Of a stretch of DNA of 64,000 nucleotides, positions 25,100 to 36,206 are shown in pieces. The translations under genes were made by a program, and so were the position numbers. Below the pieces are notes generated by a model, which was not told the origin of the DNA, did no database searches, and was given only the letters and a program-made list of their open reading frames with translations. The DNA comes from Serratia symbiotica str. 'Cinara cedri' (GTDB lineage Bacteria > Pseudomonadota > Gammaproteobacteria > Enterobacterales > Enterobacteriaceae), in contig CP002295.1 of the NCBI GenBank assembly GCA_000238975.1, forward strand, positions 620,001-684,000, read 5' to 3'. Position 1 is the first letter of the stretch. The number at the start of each line of letters is the position of its first letter.

Positions 25100-26509
25100 G
25101 TGAAAATTAAAACTCGTTTTGCACCTAGCCCCACTGGATATTTACATCTTGGTGCTGCCCGTACTGCTCTTTATTCTTGGTTATTTAGTCGGCATATGGG
25201 CGGAAAATTTGTTCTACGTATTGAAGATACTGACTTAGAACGATCTAATCAGGAAGCAATTGATGCAATTATGGTGGGTATGAATTGGTTGAGTCTAGGC
25301 TGGGATGAAGGACCTTACTTTCAGACTAAACGCTTTTACCGGTATAATACATTAATTAATGATATGTTAATAAAGGGCACAGCTTATAGATGTTATTGCT
25401 CTAAAGAGCGTCTAGAAGCGTTGCGTAAAAAATGCATAGCGAGTGGCGATAAGCCGCGTTATGATGGTTATTGTCGTGATATTAAATGTGCTCATATTAA
25501 TGATGAGCCTCATGTAGTGCGATTTCGTAATCCACAGGAAGGTTCAGTAATTTTTAATGATAAGATTCGTGGCACAATTGAATTTAGTAATCAGGAACTA
25601 GATGATTTAATTATTCGCCGTACCGATGGCTCGCCAACCTATAATTTCTGCGTAGTTGTAGATGACTGGGACATGGAGATTAGCCATGTAGTTCGTGGTG
25701 AGGACCATATTAATAATACCCCCCGTCAGATTAATATACTAAAGGCATTAGGAGCTCCAGTTCCCAAGTATGCACATGTATCAATGATACTTGGCGAAGA
25801 TGGTAAGAAATTGTCTAAGCGACATGGTGCGATAGGGATAATGCAATATCGTAATGATGGTTATTTGCCCTTAGCTTTATTGAATTACCTTGTGCGTCTT
25901 GGCTGGTCGCATGGCGATCAAGAAATATTCTCTTTAGATGAAATGAAAGCATTTTTTACTTTAGATGCGATTAATAAGTCAGCTAGTACTTTTGATATTA
26001 AGAAATTACAATGGTTAAATCATTACTATATCAAGCATATGCCACCAGAAGAAGTTGCAGTACATTTATTGTGGCATATCAAGCAGTTAGGCATTAAAAT
26101 TAGTAACGGTCCTAAATTAACAAATATCGTTCAGCTATTAGCCGAGAGTTGTAAAACCTTAAAAGAAATGGCTAGGTATTGTCAATACCTATATAAAGAT
26201 TTAGATCCGTTTGATTCTGATATATCTAAGAAATACTTATGCCTAAAAGCCTTTAAGCCGCTGGCAACAGTTCGTTCCAGGCTCGCAATACTTAACTTAT
26301 GGACGTTAGAAAATGTACATGATGTCATCTGGGGTATTATAGATGAACTGGATATTGGTATGGACAAAGTATGCATGCCACTACGCGTAGCGGTAACTGG
26401 GGTTACACAGTCGCCTAGTATAGATATTATTATCTATGCACTCGGCCAAACTAGCTCTCTACAGCGCATTGATATGGCATTAGCTTATATTTCTGAGCAT
26501 AAATTATAA
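25100..26509 (+). CDS. gltX: Glutamyl-tRNA synthetase
   Basis: Charges tRNA-Glu with glutamate in the cytosol. Length is 469 residues (E. coli 471). The class I signature appears as [14 protein letters not shown] (HIGH-like, residues about 16-19) and KLSKRHG (KMSKS-like, about residue 240). The zinc-site cysteines CYCSKE and YCRDIKC lie at about residues 98-130, and the conserved block [26 protein letters not shown] is intact. The start is GTG at 25100, giving the family N-terminus [13 protein letters not shown]; the AAAGG upstream is about 11 nt away, rather far. E. coli also has valU next to gltX, so this small neighbourhood is conserved. Confidence 0.97.
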   Translation: MKIKTRFAPSPTGYLHLGAARTALYSWLFSRHMGGKFVLRIEDTDLERSNQEAIDAIMVGMNWLSLGWDEGPYFQTKRFYRYNTLINDMLIKGTAYRCYCSKERLEALRKKCIASGDKPRYDGYCRDIKCAHINDEPHVVRFRNPQEGSVIFNDKIRGTIEFSNQELDDLIIRRTDGSPTYNFCVVVDDWDMEISHVVRGEDHINNTPRQINILKALGAPVPKYAHVSMILGEDGKKLSKRHGAIGIMQYRNDGYLPLALLNYLVRLGWSHGDQEIFSLDEMKAFFTLDAINKSASTFDIKKLQWLNHYYIKHMPPEEVAVHLLWHIKQLGIKISNGPKLTNIVQLLAESCKTLKEMARYCQYLYKDLDPFDSDISKKYLCLKAFKPLATVRSRLAILNLWTLENVHDVIWGIIDELDIGMDKVCMPLRVAVTGVTQSPSIDIIIYALGQTSSLQRIDMALAYISEHKL

Positions 26510-28930
26510 AGTTAATTTTTTATTATCTAATGGTAGAGTATTAATTGTGCTATTATTAAATATAATATCAATTAATCATCTGGGTTATTATTTTTTTGTT
26601 CTTGTTCTTGTAATTATTCAGTATTTTATGTCTTAATTTTTTGGAGTTTAATGAATAGGATGTTAACTGAAAATGCTAACTTGAGCTATAACTATAATTA
26701 TTAGTTTTTAACTAGTTATTTTTACTATATCATTTAATGATATAGTGATTATTGAATATTGAAATTAATATTTCATTATGTTTTATTTTGCGTTTATATG
26801 ATATATTTATAGTTTATTATATATTATTTAAACTAAGTTTAGATGTTCTGAGCCTATATAATCTGCATCCAAGTTAATTGTTATAAATAATCCTGCACCT
26901 ATAAGGTTTTATAACGCATTGATTAGTAAGTTATGAGAAGTAATTTAAGTGGTCATGCATTAAATTTAAATAAATTTATATTATACTAAAGTATATATAA
27001 ATTATAAGGTATTTAATATAGTAAACTGCTACGCTATAAGGTTTATAATGTGTACATTATGATGTTGTAAAGCTTAATTAGTAAGCTAGGTGTATTAAAA
27101 ATCTAGTTAATAATATGAAAGTTAATTTTATATACATAAAAGATAAAATATGTATTTTACATCTTAACAATGTCGCATACGAGACTAAACGTTGGTAATT
27201 TATCATAGTATAATGAAAATTAGGCATATCATGATAAGATGTCTAACATACTTGCTGCTAGCATTGTATAGAGTAAAGGATATAAAATATTAGAATGCGT
27301 TATCTATATAAGACGATATACAGTTTAGTTTTAATTGATAATAAATCTAAGTTTTAGTGCTAGTTAACTAAAATATTTAATTATATTAAATTTATGTATT
27401 GAGTTAGAAGCGAGTTAAATTATAATTACCTAAGGTGTGTCTATAAGTACAGCAGTTAAGATATAGATGGTATATTACGGCGACATTAAGGATAGTAAAT
27501 ATTAGCTTAAAGCACACAATTGAGTTATTAAGTACAAGTATAGTATACTTAATTAATTATTGAGCATATTACATATTAATGTTTCCTAGTATAGGATTTG
27601 TTAAAATTATAAGTATGGCATGCATTATGATACTATATTAATAGAGTAAAAGAAGGAAAAATTATGTCAGTAGGAGTAATCCAGTTTCTTATAACGTCTG
27701 AAATATTACGAAATATATTTATAACAAAATAGGTACTGTATTTATAGTTGATTTCACAATATTTATTATTAGTTGTTATTTAATGACTGCTATAACTACT
27801 AGTTTAGCATTATGATTATGGAGTTTAGCAGATTGTAGCGCTATCTTTATAATCATCCTATAGTAGTTTACTAAAACTTATATAGTATGTTTATTTTCTA
27901 TAGAGTTTATGGAATTATTCTTTTATTTTAATAAAGTCGTAAATTAGTAAGAATAACTAGTAAGAATAACATATTTTATTTTTTATTTTTAAAGTGGTAC
28001 AGGTGTATATATAAAAAGATTGGTTAACACTAAAGGCAGTACAATCTTTATTAATGTATTATTAGATGATTTCTAATTAATCAAAGTAATGCTTAAATAG
28101 ATATTAATCTATTTTGAAAAGATTAAGTAAGTTATCGTAGTTAAGGTAAAGTAAGGTTTTTACCTTATAATATTCATAATAATATATATTATAGTATAAT
28201 ATTGTAGGGTAGTTAATTAAAATCATTAAATAATTTTTAGTATCATTTTTTAGATCATAAGAAAAAATTTTAATTCAGGTATGTTTTTATTTGAAGATTA
28301 CATCTTATGGTAAAGATCCTTTTGGATAGCTTTTTCTTAAAATTAACAACAATGTATGTTGTTAATAACTTACTAGATTTGGATATATTTTTAAAAATTT
28401 TAATAATAGAGCTTTAAGAATCTTTATTTAAAGAGATATTTAATAATTATTTTCAATAACCCTATTAATAAGTATGAAAGTTATTTAAACCTCTTTTTGT
28501 ATAAGTTTTATGATTATTATAGATGACAGTAATGCTGTAATTGTAACTACATACTAGCTTAGTGGTAGTATGTGTTAATAACTGTTAAAGTTATAAAGTG
28601 TATTAATATATGTATTTTGTAATGAATTTTTGTTGATTTTTTATTATACTTGGTTATTATAATTAAGTTATTGTGCTAGCTTAGGTGTTTTATTGCTTTT
28701 TTTTAAAAAAGGATAATAGGAAATTATTAATTATATTTATGTAAGAATTTTCTCTTACAGTCTTAAAGTAAGATTACTTAGTTATTGTTTTATGTGTGTA
28801 TTATGATAGCTTTAAGTTTTTTATTAACATTAGGTATCTGTATCTTTTATTAGTGCATTACATTTAGTTATTGACAGTGTTTCTAAATTTTTATATTATT
28901 CTTTATTATTTAAAAAATATATTTTATAAT
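26510..28930. other. Eroded intergenic region
   Basis: No supportable gene over 2.4 kb. A 13-bp tandem duplication TAGTAAGAATAAC occurs at 27945-27970. Otherwise I see only AT-rich, stop-rich DNA. Confidence 0.65.
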
Positions 28931-29006
28931 GGGGCTATAGCTTAGATGGGAGAGCACTTGCATGGCATGCAAGAGGTCGACGGTTCGATCCCGTCTAGCT
29001 CCACCA
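28931..29006 (+). tRNA. alaX: tRNA-Ala (GGC)
   Basis: Acceptor GGGGCTA/TAGCTCC, D-arm TAGCTTAGATGGGAGAGC, anticodon stem-loop CTTGCATGGCATGCAAG giving GGC, T-arm GACGGTTCGATCCCGTC, discriminator A. It matches the E. coli alaW/alaX type, which also sits near gltX and valU. It is the only tRNA gene in the window that still encodes its 3' CCA (29004-29006). Confidence 0.97.
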
Positions 29007-31469
29007 AGATTGAAGCAAGTTTTATAATTTGATTCATATTTTATTATTTTATTTTATGCTATACTTAGTATATAATGTTAAATGTAACTGATATTATTTA
29101 GTCTTATTTTTTTAAAAAAACTAAAATTTTTCTGCTTTTTAAAAAAATAGTATTTTTAATTGATTAATAAGTTTATAATTAATATTATAGAGTAAATTAT
29201 ATTTTTATAACATCTAGAGTCAATATTGTTTTATTAGCTACCAGTGATAATTCTTACTGGCACTAAATAATATAAGGCTTCATAATAAATAATAATATGA
29301 TATTAACTAATAGTTATGAATTATTTAAGTCTAGATTTTTATCTAGATAAAAAATTATAAAATAAGTTAGAAATATTAATAGGAGAAATACTTATAATAT
29401 AACTAAACTTTCTTCTTATTTTCTCTATAATAACTACTAGTATTTTTTATGATCACAATATATTAATCAGAGATTTATTGCATGATCACGCTATATACTT
29501 TAAAATATTTATGTTTTTAGGGTGATAATATTTACCTATTCTGTTAGGTTTTTTAGAGCAGCTTATTTTAATGCTTATGTATTAATGTTTTAATATACCT
29601 TATTTTTTGTAGTATTTAACTACGACCATGAGTATTATTTATTTATAATGTATGTAAATATTTGCCTGATATAGTTATGCATTATACTGAGATTATTTAT
29701 GAATTACTTACCTAACTAATAATAACTTGCGTGTATTATAATAATATAAAATAAAAAATACTTTTATTATTAACTATTATCTCCTACTGTATGCAGTTGT
29801 ATTCTTATAATGCTAATAACTAAATGATTAATTTATTCTTTCTGGTTATATAATTATATAACGATAATAAGGTTAAGTAGGATTATTGGGTTGCGTGACA
29901 CAATTGTATATTTACAATATAAACATATGTCTATTATTATTGTTTATGTTCAGTATTATATATTATTGTTTTATTTATTGAGTGTTATGTTTTTTAGCAA
30001 GTGCTTAAGAATAATTTTAATCATTAATATAAATATTAAAATTATATTAGGATTGTGCAGTATATTGTATATTGTATATTGTATATTGTATATTGTATAT
30101 TGTATATTGTATATTGTATATTGTATATTGTATATTGTATATTGTATATTGTATTCATCATCTTAGATAATGCCTACTAAAATTTTTTCGAATGAATAGG
30201 ATGACATTCACTAAGATACAATTACTTCTTATTTTAGTTATAATATTATTAATATAATATATTTTATGTTTCTTGTTATACATTAGATAGTTAATATTTA
30301 TTATCAATAAATTTTAATCTTTATATGATAAACATATTTAAGTTTTGACTTAATTTATATCTATTATAGATGCTGGTTAATTTTATTACCGTAATTACAC
30401 TTTATTTTATTTATATTAAGTGAATTTATTTTATTTTTTACTTGACTATATTTATAGTATGTAAAGTATTTATAACTTCTTATATGTTATCAGTTATTTA
30501 TTTTAGTAGATATTATTTTGAGATTCATACAAGGCAAGTAGTGTCTAAGTTAATAACCAGTAGAGTATTTTTATATTATTAATTAGTTTTTATTAATTTA
30601 TATTAAAGTAATTTTTATATTAACATTGAATATTTATTAAAAGTTATATATTATATTTAGCAATAACTAGAATTTTGGTAAGTATTTTGTCATGTATCTT
30701 CTCTCCTATGTAGTAGATACATTTTACGCACAGTAAATTTATGTTATTATAAGTCAAAGCTATTGTATAGTAATATTGAAGCTTAGAGAGTATAAAAGCT
30801 AGATTATATATATAATTTATACCAGTAGTTATAATGTTAGAAAGTGCTATATGTTATTAATAGTGATATTCAGTAAGCATTGTATTTATCATTCACTAAG
30901 TAGTAACTTGTTAAAATATTTTATGCTATCTAATTATATAAATAATTTATAGTTTCTACGTATTGGACTGAGAAATCTACATTAATTTTCTTTTCTTATT
31001 TTATCTTTAATTTTTGCTATATAGTTTAGTGATTTAAGATAACTTAAGATATGGTTAGGTCGGCGTTAAGTGTATAATACTAAATATTAGTTAGTAGCAA
31101 ATGTTAATCATTATATTCAATATTTTTTATTTGTAATATCTTTAAAGGCTTTAGAGTCTATCTTAATAATGATGGGTAAGTATGGGCTTTTTGTATTATA
31201 ATATAGTGTGGATATAATGAAGATGAGACTGGCTCGATTATAAGAATATCACATATTCTTATAAGAAATATTATATGTGTAATTTATGCAATGATCTATT
31301 ATGTAATAATTTATATATTTGTAAATATAAAATATTGTTAGTTTAACGTAAAATTAATTAGTACTCGATGCTATAAGTATTATTGCGTATTTGATCATGA
31401 CCTATTGCTTAAGCTTGCTATAGCTATAAGTGAAAATATTTGTAATGGTTATATAATCTTTGCATTTTA
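29007..31469. other. Eroded intergenic region with heptamer microsatellite
   Basis: No supportable gene. The single open frame of note, 29891-30166, is kept open largely by the heptamer repeat at 30061-30154 and is not convincing as a protein. The rest is AT-rich, stop-rich DNA. Confidence 0.6.
30061..30154. repeat. Heptamer microsatellite (TATATTG)x13
   Basis: Thirteen perfect copies of TATATTG (30061-30151) followed by TAT. Three units make 21 nt, so one frame reads through as repeated YIVYCIL heptads without a stop. The array is perfect while flanking DNA shows no constraint, so it is likely length-variable by slippage. Confidence 0.95.
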
Positions 31470-31799
31470 TTATATACATTTAATTGGTTTTGGTAGCCCT
31501 GCTATTTTGGTTGCTTGCTTAGCGGGGCCTTGTGGGAACAAACTATAGAGATAACGGCTATTACCTTTTTTTTCGCCATACTTTTGTGATACCGCTTTAA
31601 CTAACATGCGCATTGTCGGTGTAGTATTAAATTTTTGATAAAAAGTACGAACAAAAAATATTACTTCCCAATGAGCATCGGTCAGAATAATTGATTCTTG
31701 TGTGGCTAGAATAAGTGCTAAGTTTTTATGCCAGTCTTTGCTATTTTTTAAATAACCTTGTGCATCAGTTTCAATCTGTTGATCCTTAAATTTTAACAT
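31470..31799 (-). CDS. tusE: TusE, sulfurtransferase of the tRNA 2-thiolation relay (DsrC family)
   Basis: TusE takes a persulfide sulfur from the TusBCD complex and passes it to MnmA, which makes the 2-thiouridine at the wobble position of Lys, Glu and Gln tRNAs. Length is 109 residues, the same as E. coli TusE. The family block [26 protein letters not shown] is present, as is the C-terminal [19 protein letters not shown] with the reactive penultimate Cys108. The start ATG at 31799 has GAGG four bases upstream. It stands alone, 2.4 kb from any neighbour. A TGTGT pentamer array begins about 140 nt upstream of the start codon. Confidence 0.96.
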   Translation of the reverse strand: MLKFKDQQIETDAQGYLKNSKDWHKNLALILATQESIILTDAHWEVIFFVRTFYQKFNTTPTMRMLVKAVSQKYGEKKGNSRYLYSLFPQGPAKQATKIAGLPKPIKCI

Positions 31800-33886
31800 G
31801 ATACCTCGGTAACGAATAGTTTAGTAAGTGTATTAGTGTAGTAAATTTTTTTATAATGTTTCTGTATTTATTATTCTCAATATAAAATATTAAATTAATG
31901 ATAATGCATGATTAATAATTTTACATTAGATGTATTATTTTGTGTTGTGTTGTGTTGTGTTGTGTTGTGTTGTGTTGTGTTGTGTTGTGTTGTGTTGTGT
32001 TGTGTTGTGTTGTGTTGTGTTGTAAGTATGGCTATGTCCAGTGTATAGTTTTATCTTTACGCGTCAGCAGTTGGGTAAGTAAAGATAATTACATTTAAAA
32101 TTGTCGATTATAAATTACTCTATAGTGAGGATATTTTTATGCATAAAGATAAACAAAATATTATTTTATAAAAATTGCTGTAAATAATTTATTTATATAC
32201 ATACTTAATTATAGTTTTTATTATTTTTATAAATCATTTTAACAGATATAGTGATATATAATATAAAATACAAAATAATACAATATATTTAAATAATTTA
32301 TTTGTCTCTATAAAACTAAAATCTAATTTTATAGATCTTTAATATTATGTATATAAATATATTATTAAATACTGAATTATTTATATTTAAAGTTTAATTT
32401 ATTACTAGACCTTGTTTGTTAAAATACAACAATATTATTAGTATAGCGACATGTATATATTTAGGGCATATAATTATAATTGGTAGTTATTATAAATATA
32501 AGGTAATATACAGGCGTATAACGGCGTATATGATTAATAAAATAAAATATTTTCAAGATAAAACTGATATTATAATTATATATTAACAATCATCAATTGT
32601 GATCTATGGTGTTATTTAGTTTTATATTTTATAATGAGTAAATATTATGAATACTAGATTTTATTATATAGTAGGATGTTTTTTATAAAACTGATATTTC
32701 GTATAATAAACACGATATTAATATGATAACAATTGTTTTTAAATGTTATATAAGGTATAAATTAAATAATTTTCTATGCTATTATTAGGCTGAAATATAT
32801 AAATTAATAAGTAAATTTTATATATTTTTATGCGCCTTAAATTATATTTTTTACATAAAGATAAAAACTATTGCTGTTAATGACATATAAATTATATTGC
32901 ATTATCAAAGTACTTTATATAAAGTAAGTATATTTATTTTATATGTAATGCATGGATATATGGCTCATTTTTTATAAAATTAGGCATGTAGATAGTGATA
33001 ATTATGTAATAATATTGATTATAGTTAATCTTAATTCTGATGTTTTACCTATTGTTAGGTAATTAGTTAGGATGGTAAGAAAATTTACGTATCCATTAAT
33101 AAGATTAATAGACATAGCTGCGCTAGCTACACTATAATATTTATTATCTTTAATAAATCTTTAATCAATAGAATATGATATTAATAGTAAAGGTTAGTTA
33201 TTAAAGTAAGTCAGTATTATTACGGAGAAAAATGAATTAATGCAATATAAAAATAATGTTATTTATAAGTAGTATATTTTATATTCTATATTAGATGGCG
33301 TTAATAAATTGGAATATTTTAAACTAGTAACACTTTTACTAAAATTAAAAATCTTTGCAGATTACTAATCTGTTTAATAAGTTTGTAAAATTTTCTATAA
33401 CAATGTTATAGATATTTATTATCTGCATTGAGAAACTATTAAAAAAATAAATACTACTTATTGTAAGTTTTTAGATTTCGTAATTATTATATGTAGTAAT
33501 TATTTTTTATTGTAATTTATTTTTAAGCTAAATTTATAATAATGAAACATTATATTAATTTTCCTGATGCTATTGTTGTTTATTTTTATGAAGTAATACT
33601 ACAAATGTGATTATTTTAATATTTTTATTGAAAAAATATGTAACTTATTAGTTGGTAAGACCGCCTATCGTATATATAGTATTTATATTTTTTGCTTAAG
33701 TTGGTTATATTGCATGTAAAATAAGTTTTTAACTAAATTATAGTGATATTTTTATGTAAAAATTATGCTAAGAATGCAATATATTTATATATATGATTAT
33801 ATAAAATATAGTATAGATAGTAATTTAAATTATTTAGTTTAATTATAAAAGTATAAAATAATAAGTATTAATATATGTCCGGATGT
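31800..33886. other. Eroded region upstream of tusE
   Basis: No gene is supportable. The first 140 bases must hold the tusE promoter, and the pentamer array follows. The remainder is featureless AT-rich DNA. Confidence 0.6.
31941..32023. repeat. Pentamer microsatellite (TGTGT)x16
   Basis: Sixteen perfect TGTGT units (31941-32020) plus TGT. It is more GC-rich than its surroundings and lies 142-224 nt upstream of the leftward tusE start codon. Array length is expected to vary by slippage; any effect on tusE is speculation. Confidence 0.95.
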
Positions 33887-33958
33887 TATCCCCGACTGGA
33901 ATTGAACCAGTAACTAGCCCTTAGGAGTGGCTTATTATATCCATTTAACTACGGGGAC
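33887..33958 (-). tRNA. argW: tRNA-Arg (CCU)
   Basis: Acceptor GTCCCCG/CGGGGAT with a terminal G1-U72 pair; D-arm TAGTTAAATGGATATAA; anticodon loop in CACTCCTAAGGGC giving CCU; T-arm TACTGGTTCAATTCCAGT; discriminator A. It resembles E. coli argW, which also lies close to mlaA. The following bases are ACA instead of CCA, so CCA is not encoded. Confidence 0.94.
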
Positions 33959-33986
33959 TTTATTTTTTTAAAGTGCATATGATGTA

Positions 33987-34015
33987 ATTATATTAATATA
34001 CTTGTTTTTTATCAA
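33987..34015 (-). promoter_or_regulatory. Sigma-70 promoter of tRNA-Arg(CCU)
   Basis: On the minus strand, TTGATA (34010-34015) is separated by 17 nt from a perfect TATAAT (33987-33992), 28 nt upstream of the tRNA 5' end. Spacing and placement are ideal for a housekeeping promoter. Confidence 0.65.
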
Positions 34016-34736
34016 GCATCAAGTTAATTTTTTTATTATTTTTTATATACTATGTTCTTAGCTATGTCTTTTATTTTATCCCAGCTCTGCTAATAATTTT
34101 AATGATATTTAATTGTGTTAAAACATTCATTTTACTGAGATAAATATCTATTTTTAGAACTATGACTAGGCACCTTAAGACATGAACAATATTTGTTGAG
34201 GCAGTTTAATACCCGCTCTGTTAATGGAGCATAAAGTTATGCAGTATAAATATACATGATAGTATGAAATTACTACATCTGTAACCCGTTGTTATCCTTA
34301 TTTATTACTATTTACGCCTGCTAAGTATATGTGCTACATTTTATATATATGGCTACTTAGCGTGTAGATGCTATATTAATATAAAGATTATACTGATAGC
34401 ATAATTAATTACAATATTTTACTAAATGTTAGTAAGTAAAATTCCTTTTTGTATAATTTATTGCTACTCTAGTTGGTTCTACCTAAAATAGGTAGCGGAA
34501 TTTTTTAATTTCAATACAAGATTAAGTATATCGATATACCATGATTTAAGATGCTTAAATATTTTAGACAATACAATAAGAGTTGTAAAATGCATTAGAA
34601 GTTATCTAGATTGCTTATAAGAGCTTTATAGGCAGCAATATTGATATTTATATATCACACCTGCATAGTATTTCATATACTATGAATGTTATTGCGTGCA
34701 TGAAAAAATAGAATCAGTAAGTAAATTATACAACAG

Positions 34737-34774
34737 GAACTATTTATTAATAACTACTTATTAATAAATAGTTC
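34737..34774. repeat. Perfect 17-bp hairpin, 4-nt loop
   Basis: The arm GAACTATTTATTAATAA (34737-34753) is exactly complementary to 34758-34774, with loop CTAC. It lies in non-coding DNA between argW and mlaA. There is no U-tract and no adjoining gene end. Confidence 0.85.
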
Positions 34775-35444
34775 TATGACAATTGTAAACAACCCCTAGT
34801 AGAGTATTTACGGATCAAGAATAGAGAAAATATTTCTAAGGTAATCAGAAAAGTATAGTTAGTGATAAAATAGATGATTAACGTAAGTAAGTATAACATA
34901 AGTTAGGTTAACTGTATTCTTTACTTTTGTTTTAAAAACAGAGTAATATTTTTACTTTCACTATAATAATTTGTTTTAGATTCTTAGTAAGTTATTGCAA
35001 ATATACCGGCGTTTATTCATTATATCCCTCCTTGCTAAAATTTACTATTTTATTGTTTATAACTCTGTCCATATATCTAATTTCTTTCTTTTTACCTTAA
35101 TAAAAGTAATAGTATACGTAAATTAAATTTTATCTATAACTTTTTTATAATATTTGTTGCATGGAAATCATTTATACATAAGGTATTGTATCATCACCTA
35201 TCTTAATGCGCATTAAGATTATATATGGATAAGGTATTTAATGCTATATTAACAGAGGTTCTAGTCGAGAGCATGATGATTAGATATTGTATAGCTTGAG
35301 TAAAAGCACGTATAAGTGAGTAAAATGCTAAACTTACTATCAATGTGGATGTTATTCTTTAATTTGGCTTATATGAAGAGTGGGTTAGTATCTAAATAAT
35401 ACACCGATACTTTTAAAAATACCGAACATGTTTTTGGAGAAAAT

Positions 35445-36206
35445 ATGAACTTTCGCTGGACTAGTCTAGGGTTGATAACGGTATTATTATTGGGCTGCGC
35501 AAATGCGCCATATAATGCATCATCGATTGAATCTGATCCTTTAGAAAAGTTTAATCGGAAGATATTTGATTTTAACTACAATGTATTAGATCCATATATA
35601 ATGCGTCCTGTAGCAATAGCTTGGCGAAATTATGTCCCAATTATAGCACGTAACGGATTAAATAACTTCACTTCTAATCTGGAGGAACCAGCCAGTATGG
35701 TTAATGCTCTTTTAAAGGGCGATCCATATCATGGAATGATACATTTTAATCGTTTTTTTCTAAATTCTTTATTAGGAATGGGGGGGTTAATTGATGTTGC
35801 TCGTATGGCAAACCCCGCTTTAGCAAGAGAAATATCGAATCGCTTTGGTAGTACACTGGGTTATTATAAAGTAAGTTATGGTCCATACATAATATTACCG
35901 GGTTATGGTAGTTTCACTTTTCGTGAAGATGGCGGCAATTGGTTAGATACGTTGTATCCGATGCTAAAATATTTGACCTTATGGATGTTGATAGGTAAAT
36001 GGGTGGTTGAAGGTATTGAAACTCGTGCTCAGTTTTTAGATTCTGATAGTTTGCTATCTAATTCTTCTTGCCCATATATTATGGTTCGTGAAGCCTACTT
36101 TCAATACCATGATTTTATTGCTAACGGTGGCTCGTTAAAGCTAGAAGAAAATATAAATGCTAAAACTATCCAAGATGATTTAGATGAAATTGATTCTATG
36201 CACTAA
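35445..36206 (+). CDS. mlaA: Outer-membrane lipid asymmetry lipoprotein MlaA (VacJ)
   Basis: Outer-membrane lipoprotein that removes phospholipids from the outer leaflet and passes them to the Mla retrograde pathway. Length is 253 residues, about the E. coli size. A lipoprotein signal peptide ends in the lipobox LLGC (Cys at about residue 18). Then come DPLEKFNRKIFDFNYNVLDPYI, the conserved NGLNNFTSNLEEPASMVNALLKGD, the FGSTLGYYKV...LPGYGSFT segment and the C-terminal YIMVREAYFQYHDFIANGG. GGAG sits about 9 nt before the ATG. No truncation is seen. No other mla gene is in the window. Confidence 0.97.
   Translation: MNFRWTSLGLITVLLLGCANAPYNASSIESDPLEKFNRKIFDFNYNVLDPYIMRPVAIAWRNYVPIIARNGLNNFTSNLEEPASMVNALLKGDPYHGMIHFNRFFLNSLLGMGGLIDVARMANPALAREISNRFGSTLGYYKVSYGPYIILPGYGSFTFREDGGNWLDTLYPMLKYLTLWMLIGKWVVEGIETRAQFLDSDSLLSNSSCPYIMVREAYFQYHDFIANGGSLKLEENINAKTIQDDLDEIDSMH

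Larger units (their letters stand above)
33959..35444. other. Eroded intergenic region between argW and mlaA
   Basis: Apart from the argW promoter (33987-34015) and a long hairpin (34737-34774), nothing is supportable here. In E. coli argW and mlaA are also near neighbours. Confidence 0.6.

Noticed and set aside
29891-30166. 91-codon frame as a real membrane protein
   Set aside because: A third of it is the heptamer microsatellite, the start is a TTG without a ribosome-binding site, and the rest is AT-rich noise.
30061-32023. CRISPR array
   Set aside because: The arrays have 5- and 7-nt units without spacers, so they are microsatellites, and no cas gene is present.
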